Assembly: GCA_022710895.1 (NCBI GenBank) | Contig: JAKLGB010000005.1 | Coordinates: 1 to 35,613, forward strand | Source of the DNA: Bacillota bacterium | GTDB taxonomy: Bacteria; Bacillota_I; Bacilli_A; Izemoplasmatales; Hujiaoplasmataceae | DNA: 35,613 nucleotides | Direction: 5' to 3' | Shown here: piece after piece, positions 25,753-32,880 of the stretch | Layout: the number at the start of each line of letters is the position of its first letter | How positions within the stretch are numbered: position 1 is the stretch's first letter | Notes under the pieces: generated by a model | Seen by the model: the letters and a program-made list of their open reading frames with translations, nothing else | What the model was told of the DNA's origin: nothing | Databases searched by the model: none | Translations under genes and position numbers: made by a program

Positions 25753-27624
25753 TTATTTTTCCTCAAGAGTATGTTGATGTTCCGCAACGAACACAAGGAC
25801 CTTTTTTATTTCGACGGGGTCTTGGTATTTCACGGTTCGGATACACCGCTTCTCGCAGGCCGAAAGCAGTGCGTCGCGTTGATCGGCTTCAGAAGGTAAA
25901 ACGGAACACAATCGTTTGGCCCCCGTGAAATTACCGACCACAACCCGCCGCAAAATCCCGCGAACGTCTAACTCAGTTCCGCGAGAACAAGTCGGGTGTT
26001 CGCAATTGTCACATTTCCACGCCGCCAACCGGACGGATTTTTGCGGCTCGGGATCATCCAAGAATAATTGGTCTTTCGTGAAAGGATGCGGGAGCGTCTG
26101 AACATACGATTTCATTCCCTCCCTGTAGACGTACGGTTCACGGTTACGATCCTTAAGAATGGCGTTGGCTGCGGATAACCCAGAGACCGTGACCGCTGGG
26201 GTCCCGGTTCCCATCACGGTGGACTCCCCGCAGAAAAACAGGTGATTCCAACGACTCCGCGTATGCAATCGTTTGAACATATGCTGCCCCAACTTCTGTT
26301 TGGGCCCGGCGACGGAACCGTTGTTCTTGTTGGTATATCGTTCGATCGTCAATGGGGTGGCAACTTCTGCGTAACGCAATCCGGAACGGATATTCGGGAA
26401 TCGCCGTTCCAAGACCGACAGAAGACGTTCCTGTTCCCGGTGTTTCTTTTCTTTGTAGTCTTTGGCATCGCTACGATCCCATTTTTCCAAACTCGGCCCG
26501 ATGGCCAAAACAACATGGGTTCCTTCGGGGCAAACCGTGCGGTCGTCAATGGAGGGGATGTACACGGTTACTTCGCTCTCGTCAATCCGGTCGGGATTGC
26601 CGACGAGCATTTCGACGGGAACCGTGTTTTCGGGAATCACGGTATGATCCACAAGGGTGTAAAGAACAATGGAGGGATAGGTCGGTTCGAGTTTCTTGAC
26701 CCAATCGACTTCCTTGGGTTTCAACAACGAGGGTTCGATCAGTTTTCCCATCAGGTTCCAAACCGTTCCTGAATAGATGATGTCCTCGGCGAAGTGCCGA
26801 GTCCCATCTTTCAGTTCGACGCCGATCGCTTTTTGACCGGAGAACAGGATGTGAGCGACTTCGCTTTCCATCCGTAAAGCTCCGCCGTTTTCTTCAATCA
26901 CCTTTTCCAGTTTGCCCGTGAGAAAAACCGTGGATCCGCAAGGATAATAACTTCCGCCAAGATGGTTGTCGACAAACATCACGGCCGCCAACACCGCCGG
27001 GCTTTCGGCGGTCGTCGTATAACAATAGGTCGACGTCAATTTATCGAAGAATTGAAACAACCTCGGATCGCGGAAATATTTCTTCAAAACATTTTTTACG
27101 TTCTTATTTAAATAGCTGAGGAATTTCAAATAGGACAGCGGGTGGGCCAACATGCTTTTCAGTGCTTTACGTGGATCGGTCTCATCCGGGGTGGTGAATT
27201 GTTTGTTTTCCATCATGACATGCTGATAGAGTACCGACAAATCGGCATAAAAACGACGAAGGTTTTCACGCTCGGTCGGAAACACGGTTCCGAGTTCCTC
27301 GACGAAACGATCGAGGTCGGCGTGGAAAGGAATCGGCGTGTCGCGGAACCGAACAACGTAGAGCAAGTCGTGCTTGATCATTGAGATCGGTTCTTCAAGC
27401 GAATCAAACACAAAACGATGGGGATTGAACCCTTTTTCCCCGAACCCAAACAACATCGAGGATCCTTGATCAAAAATGACTCCGTTCCGTTTAAAAGTCC
27501 CGCAGGATCCACCCGGATTGTAGGCTTTATCAAAAAGCAGAACCTTCAACCCGCGTTTTGTCAATAAAGCTCCGGCCGTCAGACCCGAAAGCCCGGCGCC
27601 GATGATGATGACATCGTTATTCAT
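25753..27624 (-). CDS. CrtI-like FAD oxidoreductase with C-terminal cysteine-rich domain
   Basis: The first ~490 residues are a phytoene desaturase/retinol saturase-like flavoprotein: IIIGAGLSGLTAGALL...LFDKAYNPGGSCG at the start, and FFCGESTVMGTGTPAVTVSGLSAAN near residue 470 as the C-terminal FAD block. The extra ~90 residues carry Cys538, 541, 546, 573, 590 and 594. The spacing CxxCxxxxC, followed by a helical stretch (GILRRVVVGNFTGAKRLC) and CxxxC, recalls the N-terminal Fe-S domain of GltD and dihydropyrimidine dehydrogenase. An electron-transfer role for the tail is inferred. The start follows GAGGG, 4 bases after the uvsE stop, and the gene is coupled to the second flavoprotein. Confidence 0.8.
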   Translation of the reverse strand: MNNDVIIIGAGLSGLTAGALLTKRGLKVLLFDKAYNPGGSCGTFKRNGVIFDQGSSMLFGFGEKGFNPHRFVFDSLEEPISMIKHDLLYVVRFRDTPIPFHADLDRFVEELGTVFPTERENLRRFYADLSVLYQHVMMENKQFTTPDETDPRKALKSMLAHPLSYLKFLSYLNKNVKNVLKKYFRDPRLFQFFDKLTSTYCYTTTAESPAVLAAVMFVDNHLGGSYYPCGSTVFLTGKLEKVIEENGGALRMESEVAHILFSGQKAIGVELKDGTRHFAEDIIYSGTVWNLMGKLIEPSLLKPKEVDWVKKLEPTYPSIVLYTLVDHTVIPENTVPVEMLVGNPDRIDESEVTVYIPSIDDRTVCPEGTHVVLAIGPSLEKWDRSDAKDYKEKKHREQERLLSVLERRFPNIRSGLRYAEVATPLTIERYTNKNNGSVAGPKQKLGQHMFKRLHTRSRWNHLFFCGESTVMGTGTPAVTVSGLSAANAILKDRNREPYVYREGMKSYVQTLPHPFTKDQLFLDDPEPQKSVRLAAWKCDNCEHPTCSRGTELDVRGILRRVVVGNFTGAKRLCSVLPSEADQRDALLSACEKRCIRTVKYQDPVEIKKVLVFVAEHQHTLEEK

Positions 27625-27628
27625 GTTG

Positions 27629-28912
27629 TTATCCCTCGCGTTCGGTTGGTGTCAGTTGTTCCTTTTTGACGAAGAAGTACGAATGAATCAAATAATCCAC
27701 GTGATGTTGCCACGCCAGATCCCAGAAAAATCGCTTAGCGGAATCGATGGAAAGCGCCCCGTTTCGGCATTTATCCATTTTTTTATTGATTGTCTTTTTT
27801 TCGGTTTCGGATGCAAGATCCTTAAAGTATCCGGCTACGTGTTCCAAAGCATTCATCGAATGGCCGAGATAGGCCGGTTTTTCCAAAGCTCTTTCGATCC
27901 ATCGATAAAAGTTCAAAACCGGATATGTGTTCTTTTCTTTAAGTAACCCTCGAATGGCTTGGTATGCTTGCGGATCCCTTTCCAAAACCAGATACTTGTA
28001 CCGCGCCCACTCATCTTCGAGGTGCTTAATTTCCCGATCGGGACGAAGACAGTTCCAACATTTGACCGCGGACCAGTTCTTGTCTTTGACCTCGAGCATG
28101 ACGTCGGCGTCGACGATTTCTCCGACGAAGTCCAAAAATGGGTCGATTGCGATCGTGAAAGAATGGGATCCACGTTGCTTGGATGGATCTTGTTGTGAAT
28201 AGTGCAATTTTTGCTTTCCATCGGCGGCTTTCCAAGTTTTCCCTGCTTCCATCACCCATTCGGATTCCGTTTTGGGGTCTGCGGAAGGATTGATTTCATG
28301 GTGTAGATTGTCAAAAACGGCAGGAATCCCCAACTCATTGGCAATTCTCAAAACTTCCTGAATGGTGAAGGACCGGTCGTCGTTCTCGATGATCAGACGT
28401 CTCCTTACCGCCTCGGGAAGTCCTCGATGATGATCGATGAAACGACGAATGGCCGCCTCCCGATCTCCATATGTGCCGCCCACATGCAAAATGATCTTTG
28501 ATGTGGCATCGGTTTCCAACGCATCCAAAACCTTCCCGTGGTAAATCAAGTCCTCGATCGATCGGGAAACCACGTCGGGGTTCGGCGAGTTCAAGACGGT
28601 ATACTGCCCCGGGTGCATCGAAACACGAATTCCGTAATCGTGGATTTTTTGTCCGATCTGCCGGAATTTTTCGGCATATTCTTCCGCCCAAGAAACAGGA
28701 TTTTCGGGGCTTGAACCGAATGGAATCAGATCGGATGTAATCCGAAACAACCGGATGCCCATGGAATGGTTATATTCTGTGACCCGTTCCAAGGCGTCCA
28801 AGTTTGCGGCGATGATTTCCCGCATTTTCGAAGGCGTGATATCCTTCTGCCTCAGTGTTCGATATTCCGTTCCCGGAACACCGAGGGTCAAGCAGGCATA
28901 TCCGATATTCAT
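27629..28912 (-). CDS. uvsE: UV DNA damage endonuclease UvsE with C-terminal extension
   Basis: The 427-residue protein has a UvsE/UVDE TIM barrel (residues 1-~290). Blocks are MNIGYACLTLGVP, FRITSDLIPFGSS, SMHPGQYTVLNSP, ILHVGGTYGD, LIIENDDRSF, PAVFDNLHHEINP and the metal-site segment DADVMLEVKDKN. It nicks DNA 5' of UV photoproducts and other lesions. Residues ~295-415 (EWARYKYLVLERDPQAY, HSMNALEHVAGYFK) resemble the DUF1722/YbgA domain; that resemblance is by eye. The ATG follows GGGGAG, with a consensus-like promoter upstream. It is the first gene of an operon with two FAD oxidoreductases (4-base gap). Confidence 0.94.
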   Translation of the reverse strand: MNIGYACLTLGVPGTEYRTLRQKDITPSKMREIIAANLDALERVTEYNHSMGIRLFRITSDLIPFGSSPENPVSWAEEYAEKFRQIGQKIHDYGIRVSMHPGQYTVLNSPNPDVVSRSIEDLIYHGKVLDALETDATSKIILHVGGTYGDREAAIRRFIDHHRGLPEAVRRRLIIENDDRSFTIQEVLRIANELGIPAVFDNLHHEINPSADPKTESEWVMEAGKTWKAADGKQKLHYSQQDPSKQRGSHSFTIAIDPFLDFVGEIVDADVMLEVKDKNWSAVKCWNCLRPDREIKHLEDEWARYKYLVLERDPQAYQAIRGLLKEKNTYPVLNFYRWIERALEKPAYLGHSMNALEHVAGYFKDLASETEKKTINKKMDKCRNGALSIDSAKRFFWDLAWQHHVDYLIHSYFFVKKEQLTPTEREG

Positions 28913-28953
28913 GATCGACTCCCCTATTCTCGTCGGAATGAAATCCTTAAAAT

Positions 28954-28982
28954 ACTATACCATATCAAGCGCTTCCATTCAA
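28954..28982 (-). promoter_or_regulatory. Promoter of the uvsE operon
   Basis: TTGAAT (28977-28982), a 17-base spacer ending in TGG, and TATAGT (28954-28959) lie on the minus strand, 41 bases before the uvsE ATG. I saw no LexA-like palindrome over it. Confidence 0.75.
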
Positions 28983-29011
28983 TCCGGGTGCACTTTTTCC
29001 TCAATGGAGAA

Positions 29012-29043
29012 AGAAAAAACCGCCCATCCTCTCGGGTGGGCGG
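29012..29043 (-). terminator. Intrinsic terminator of the AAA ATPase gene
   Basis: A 10-base stem (CCGCCCACCC with GGATGGGCGG, one G-T pair, loop GAGA on the minus strand) is followed by TTTTTTCTTTC. Confidence 0.9.
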
Positions 29044-29052
29044 ACTGCCGGC

Positions 29053-29862
29053 TCATTCATCATTTCGCAGATGATGGAAAAATGGGGTGGGGTCATGCAA
29101 ATATTGGCGAAGGAGATTGACGGACTCCACTTGGGCAAAGGTCGTCGGTTCCAACCGATCCTCGACGAACTCCCAAAGATCCGCATCCGGAATCCCCATC
29201 AAGATCGGGGAATGGGTGGCCAAAATGAATTGGCACCCGTCGGCCACGGCTTGGTCGATCATGGCGATTAAAGTCAGTTGGTTTTGAATCGAAAGGGGTG
29301 TCTCCGGTTCATCCAACAAATAGAGTTGATCTTTTCGAAGGCGGGAAGCAAAAAAGTCCAAATAGGATTCTCCGTGTGAAGCGGTAAGGAGATCCTTCTG
29401 ATACATCCCCTCAATTTCTCCCAAGGTGCGGGAAAATGGGGCGGAGGCCATCATTCGGGCATAATCGGAACGGGATCCATATTCTCGTTGTACCCGAGCC
29501 AACTCTTCTTTGGCCAGTTCTTTCTCTTGGGCAAGGGAATGAATATAGGAGGTGAAATCTTCGGCAGAAAAGTAAAAACCACTCGGTTTGAGCAAATGGA
29601 ATTCCACACCGATGGTTTTGGCCGCCGCTCGGAACAGGGTATCGTTTTCACGACGGATTTTGTCTTCTTTCGTTATTCGATACAATGCGGTTTTCGCCGC
29701 TATCAAATCCAACAAGGTCGATTTCCCGCACCCGTTTTCGCCGATGAAGACCGTTACCGGGCGTTCAAAAGCAATGATCTGTTCCCGACGCAAGGCGGGG
29801 ACGCTGAATGGATACCCGGTTTCTTGGGTTTCATGCAACAGCACTTTCTTCAAATGAACCAT
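29053..29862 (-). CDS. ABC-like AAA family ATPase (predicted, RecF/OLD-related)
   Basis: The 269-residue soluble ATPase has Walker A FIGENGCGKSTLLDLI, a signature-like SHGESYLDFF, Walker B LYLLDEPETPLSI and the switch histidine in ATHSPILM. Short length, no membrane partner and DEPETPLS mark it as a single-gene SMC/RecF-like ATPase, not a transporter subunit. No nuclease or TOPRIM domain is attached or adjacent, so I do not assign it to an OLD defence system. ATG 29862 is chosen because a TTGGAA-N17-TATAAT promoter overlaps an upstream ATG (29889), which would then lie outside the transcript; GAGAGG precedes 29862. The cellular role is unknown. Confidence 0.85.
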   Translation of the reverse strand: MVHLKKVLLHETQETGYPFSVPALRREQIIAFERPVTVFIGENGCGKSTLLDLIAAKTALYRITKEDKIRRENDTLFRAAAKTIGVEFHLLKPSGFYFSAEDFTSYIHSLAQEKELAKEELARVQREYGSRSDYARMMASAPFSRTLGEIEGMYQKDLLTASHGESYLDFFASRLRKDQLYLLDEPETPLSIQNQLTLIAMIDQAVADGCQFILATHSPILMGIPDADLWEFVEDRLEPTTFAQVESVNLLRQYLHDPTPFFHHLRNDE

Positions 29863-29887
29863 CCGATCTCGCCTCTCTCTGTTTTCC

Positions 29888-29916
29888 ATTATAATCCCTC
29901 TCATCGGATATTCCAA
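29888..29916 (-). promoter_or_regulatory. Promoter of the AAA ATPase gene, deciding its start
   Basis: TTGGAA (29911-29916), a 17-base spacer and consensus TATAAT (29888-29893) lie on the minus strand. Transcription should begin near 29881, downstream of ATG 29889, so translation from 29862 is favoured. Confidence 0.6.
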
Positions 29917-29918
29917 AT

Positions 29919-29945
29919 GAAAAAGCGATTGCTGGGCAATCGCTT
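29919..29945 (-). terminator. Intrinsic terminator of the PadR-HAAS operon
   Basis: A 10-base perfect stem AAGCGATTGC/GCAATCGCTT with a 3-base loop runs into TTTTTC on the minus strand. Confidence 0.88.
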
Positions 29946-29958
29946 GACAAAATTGAGT

Positions 29959-30966
29959 TCACTTGGTGGTTTTCTTTCCGCGGATGGCTTTGACCCATGT
30001 GGTGACTAAATCGATTCCGATCATCAAGGATATGAAAATGAAGAAACCCGATAAACCCTTGACGATGTTTTGAGCCAACTCGGTGGAAGTCATTTGAAAC
30101 ATTTCCGCACCCCGTTGGAGAATACCGTGAGTGAATATTTCCGGTTGACCGACGAATGTGAACATCACGACGATGGAGAAAACCTGTTCCAAGGTATGCA
30201 ACGCGGCAATGATGGGATTCCATTCGCCATATCCCAGCTTGGCGGCACTGACGATCAAACCCAAGACAAAGGAAACGAGATACAACGGCATGATGGTTTG
30301 CACAAAAGTTTCGGAAAACAATGGGTCGAGCATCACTCCGCTTTCCCACCAACCGAGATATTGAGCATGATGGTATAACAGCCAGATCCAAATCACTCCG
30401 AAGATCGATCCGACGATCAGTTCCGCCACGGCTCCGGCCCGATTGATTTTGATCACATGAGCCTCGGGGAGCTGGGGAAGGTCATGCTTGGGATCCCATT
30501 TTTCTAGGTCTTTGCATCTTTGCCCGGCCAAATTGATGGCGGCGAAAATCAACGTGACGATTCCAAAAGCTCGGAAGGCGCTGTCGATGACGCCCGATAA
30601 CGTTTTGGAAAAGACTTCCAACACCACAAGAAACGGCGAATCGGCTTCGGGTGATTTGAGGTTTTCAATCAGTCCGAAGACCAGAGAAATGGTGCAAAAA
30701 ACAATGAGAACGACCTTTAGAACTCGAAGATAATCACCCATCCATTCGGGGGCAATCAAATACCGTTTGGTCCCTCGATATTCATTGGCAAGGTTGCGAG
30801 GATGTCCCAGCGTTCTCATAACCTTGACGAGATCGTCTTCGTTCGGGGATTCCGGCAACATATCATCCATGTTGGCCCGGAGTTCTTTGGCAACTTCATC
30901 CCTCATGGATTCGGGGAGTCTCCGGGTGACGTCATACACATATCTTTCTCTCAAATCTTGTTTCAT
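29959..30966 (-). CDS. HAAS-domain membrane protein
   Basis: The 335-residue protein has an N-terminal helical HAAS-type domain (residues 1-~85: YVYDVTRRLPESMRDEVAKELRANMDDML...LGHPRNLANEYRG; key L, P, E, V, E, L, L, G, P, A). About six membrane helices follow. HAAS/DUF1700-like membrane proteins are commonly encoded directly after PadR regulators, as here, and are thought to form a sensing pair, though the mechanism is not established. ATG 30966 follows AAGGAG and overlaps the PadR stop as ATGA, so the genes are translationally coupled; the longer frame would run back into padR. Confidence 0.85.
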   Translation of the reverse strand: MKQDLRERYVYDVTRRLPESMRDEVAKELRANMDDMLPESPNEDDLVKVMRTLGHPRNLANEYRGTKRYLIAPEWMGDYLRVLKVVLIVFCTISLVFGLIENLKSPEADSPFLVVLEVFSKTLSGVIDSAFRAFGIVTLIFAAINLAGQRCKDLEKWDPKHDLPQLPEAHVIKINRAGAVAELIVGSIFGVIWIWLLYHHAQYLGWWESGVMLDPLFSETFVQTIMPLYLVSFVLGLIVSAAKLGYGEWNPIIAALHTLEQVFSIVVMFTFVGQPEIFTHGILQRGAEMFQMTSTELAQNIVKGLSGFFIFISLMIGIDLVTTWVKAIRGKKTTK

Positions 30967-31304
30967 TGTTTCAAATCTCCTTCCAAAAGGACAGCCATGT
31001 CCCTGACGATTTTCTGCCATTCGTTTTTTAATGCACTGAAGATTTCTTTTCCTTCTTCGCTCAATAAATAGTATTTCCGCGGACGGCTTTCACTGGTGTC
31101 CCATTCACTGACCAGGAGACCTTGGGATTCGAGCCTTCGCAGTAAAGGATATAGGGTCCCGGCTTCAATATCCACTTTTTTATCCACTAGATCCTGCAGA
31201 AGGGAGTATCCGTACTGCATCTTGTCCAACTGACTGAGAACTCCCAAGGTTTGGGTTCCGCGACGGAGTTCCGTACTCAGATTTTTGATTAAGGATTCAT
31301 CCAT
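30963..31304 (-). CDS. PadR-family transcriptional regulator
   Basis: The 113-residue winged-helix protein matches the PadR pattern: LGVLSQLDKMQYGYSLLQDL, then the recognition region GTLYPLLRRLESQGLL and the beta-wing segment SRPRKYYLLSEEGKE, with a short C-terminal dimer helix. It probably represses its own operon, since a TGTAT-N3-ATACA palindrome lies inside the promoter spacer. It is the first gene, coupled by ATGA overlap to the HAAS membrane protein. The inducer is unknown. Confidence 0.93.
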   Translation of the reverse strand: MDESLIKNLSTELRRGTQTLGVLSQLDKMQYGYSLLQDLVDKKVDIEAGTLYPLLRRLESQGLLVSEWDTSESRPRKYYLLSEEGKEIFSALKNEWQKIVRDMAVLLEGDLKQ

Positions 31305-31321
31305 ATTCTCACCTCAATGTT

Positions 31322-31351
31322 ATTATACTGTATGTGATACACTATTGTCAA
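31322..31351 (-). promoter_or_regulatory. Promoter with internal PadR-type operator
   Basis: Consensus TTGACA (31346-31351) and TATAAT (31322-31327) lie on the minus strand with an 18-base spacer. The spacer holds the perfect inverted repeat TGTAT-GTG-ATACA (31329-31341), a position expected to block RNA polymerase when bound. Both hexamers match consensus, so the promoter should be strong when free. Confidence 0.8.
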
Positions 31352-31360
31352 CAAAATATT

Positions 31361-31404
31361 ATTAAAAAATTAAAACCGCGGAGATCCATAGAGGTTCTCC
31401 GCGG
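31361..31404 (-). terminator. Intrinsic terminator of the XRE-Nudix operon
   Basis: A 9-base stem CCGCGGAGA/TCTCCGCGG with an 11-base loop is followed by TTTTAATTTTTTAAT on the minus strand. Confidence 0.87.
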
Positions 31405-31436
31405 TGCGTCAAGATATTTTTCTTGAATGTATTTGG

Positions 31437-32006
31437 TTATTTCCGGATGTTGCGGATTTCGGCGATGGCATCGAAGGCTTTTTGATAGATGGCCTTCATC
31501 CGTTCTTCGCCGATATGATCCATCACTTCGGCGATGGGAAACCAACGCACTCCCGAGTTTTCATCGGCTTTGATACGAACTTCTTCGTGATCATCCGCAA
31601 TCAGCAAGTAGGTAAGGTTGAGATGCAAGTGATCGGGAACATAGTGACCATGTTTGATATGATTGTGCACATACACGGAATCAATCATCCAAATATCTTC
31701 CGACCACGGACGTACGGACTGCACTCCGGTTTCTTCTTTGGTTTCTCGCACCGCCACCGCGAGGGAATCTTCCTCTCCGTCGTTATGCCCCCCTACCCAG
31801 GACCATGACCGATAGATGTTGTGAAAAGCAAACAAGACTTTTGTCATCGATTCGTCGACAACAATGGCTGAAGAGGTGATATGCGCCGCAAGGTTCGAGC
31901 GATATAAAGCATCGGGATTGCGAGACAAGAAATCAAGAATGAGTCGCTGATCGGCTTCTTCTTGTTCGTTTTTGGGGTGATAAGCTTGGATTTTTTCGGT
32001 AAGCAT
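31437..32006 (-). CDS. Nudix hydrolase
   Basis: The 189-residue soluble protein has a perfect Nudix box, G(x5)E(x7)REUxEExGU, read as GHNDGEE...RETKEETGV (about residues 73-95). The family hydrolyses nucleoside diphosphates linked to another moiety. The N-terminal part (RLILDFLSRNPDALYRSN) and HITSSAIVVD resemble the group of Nudix proteins often given as pyrophosphohydrolases of unknown substrate; I cannot name the substrate. It starts 4 bases after the stop of the XRE gene, with AAAGGA inside that gene's end, so the two are co-transcribed. Confidence 0.92.
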   Translation of the reverse strand: MLTEKIQAYHPKNEQEEADQRLILDFLSRNPDALYRSNLAAHITSSAIVVDESMTKVLFAFHNIYRSWSWVGGHNDGEEDSLAVAVRETKEETGVQSVRPWSEDIWMIDSVYVHNHIKHGHYVPDHLHLNLTYLLIADDHEEVRIKADENSGVRWFPIAEVMDHIGEERMKAIYQKAFDAIAEIRNIRK

Positions 32007-32010
32007 TCGT

Positions 32011-32640
32011 CTATTGTCCTTTCTGTTTTTTTGTTACATCCAAATCAATTGGCAATGAAGGTTTTTTTCGTGGACGAAGAATCAACCAAAGCACCAATAG
32101 GATCTGCAAAGGGATTCCGGCAATGAAGAAGAGCCATAACCGTGGATGATCGAAGGAAAGGAATATCGACAATGCCAGTGTCCACAAAGTGAGGGAAGAA
32201 AACAAAAAGACCATCAATTTCTTTCCCCACATCCGATAGAAAATAATCAAAACGATCAGAGAAGAAGGGATGGCATAAATGAAGGTCAGCCAACTTTTCC
32301 CCGGATCGGGAAGGAATATTCCTAAAAAAACGTAGACTCCTGTAGCGACCGCCCAAACGGAAACGGCTGCCATCACCGAAACCAAGTGGCGGTTGATTGC
32401 CGGTTTTCGAATGTTTTTGGGTTTTTTGTCCGAGACGAGATCGTTGAGGGTGACGCCAAAAAGACCCGCCAACTGCGTCATGATCACCAAGTCGGGAAGC
32501 GACTCCCCGCGTTCCCACTTGGAAACCGATTTGTCGGAGTAATTGAGTTTCTCCGCGAGTTGGATCTGGGTCATTTCCAGTGCTTTCCGATAATGAATCA
32601 AATTTTTGGAAAAAGTCGCCTTCAGGTCGTTTTCGTTCAT
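32011..32640 (-). CDS. XRE-family regulator with four-helix membrane domain
   Basis: Residues ~8-65 form a Cro/C1-type helix-turn-helix (LIHYRKALEMTQIQLAEKL, then YSDKSVSKWERGESLPDL). Residues ~85-190 hold about four hydrophobic helices and the C-terminus is basic, so this is a membrane-tethered DNA-binding protein. Its signal is unknown. The gene starts 9 bases after a -10 element and has no Shine-Dalgarno sequence, suggesting a nearly leaderless mRNA. A TGGTA/TACCA palindrome overlaps the -10 element and may be its own operator. A Nudix hydrolase follows in the same operon. Confidence 0.9.
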   Translation of the reverse strand: MNENDLKATFSKNLIHYRKALEMTQIQLAEKLNYSDKSVSKWERGESLPDLVIMTQLAGLFGVTLNDLVSDKKPKNIRKPAINRHLVSVMAAVSVWAVATGVYVFLGIFLPDPGKSWLTFIYAIPSSLIVLIIFYRMWGKKLMVFLFSSLTLWTLALSIFLSFDHPRLWLFFIAGIPLQILLVLWLILRPRKKPSLPIDLDVTKKQKGQ

Positions 32641-32645
32641 AGTAT

Positions 32646-32678
32646 TGGTATTTTACCACGATTCCGGATTGGTATCAA
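32646..32678 (-). promoter_or_regulatory. Promoter with overlapping palindrome, near-leaderless XRE transcript
   Basis: TTGATA (32673-32678), a 17-base spacer ending in TGG, and TAAAAT (32650-32655) lie on the minus strand. The -10 element is inside the palindrome TGGTA-TTT-TACCA (32646-32658). The predicted start point is at most a few bases from the ATG at 32640. Confidence 0.7.
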
Positions 32679-32716
32679 GACCCGGTGAAGGGATTCTACT
32701 CGGAGGAGAGTCGTTT

Positions 32717-32770
32717 ATGGACTATTCTATTTTTAAAAAAATCGAAAGATACGCTCTGAAAAAAGTGTAG
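32717..32770 (+). CDS. Possible 17-residue small protein or leader peptide
   Basis: ATG 32717 lies 8 bases after GGAGGAG, one of the strongest ribosome sites in the window. The frame encodes MDYSIFKKIERYALKKV, a short basic amphipathic-looking peptide, then TAG. It sits in the spacer before degV. I found no convincing promoter of its own and no known family, so it may be chance. Confidence 0.3.
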   Translation: MDYSIFKKIERYALKKV

Positions 32771-32822
32771 AGCGACGAAATCAAAGGTTGGGGGTATGAT
32801 GAAATCATCGGGGGAAAATCCT

Positions 32823-32844
32823 CTGCGGTTTTTTTGGACCGCAG
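32823..32844 (+). other. Hairpin in the degV leader
   Basis: CTGCGGT pairs with ACCGCAG across an 8-base loop (TTTTTTGG), 36 bases before the degV start. There is no T-run after it, so it is not a terminator. A TATGAT (32795-32800) upstream is a weak candidate -10 element. Confidence 0.4.
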
Positions 32845-32880
32845 TTCCATTCGCCCCCACCATAAACCGGAGGAATACCT

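Noticed and set aside
29053-29862. OLD-family or similar defence ATPase
   Set aside because: There is no TOPRIM/nuclease domain, no UvrD-like partner, and the neighbours are housekeeping or regulatory genes in separate transcription units.
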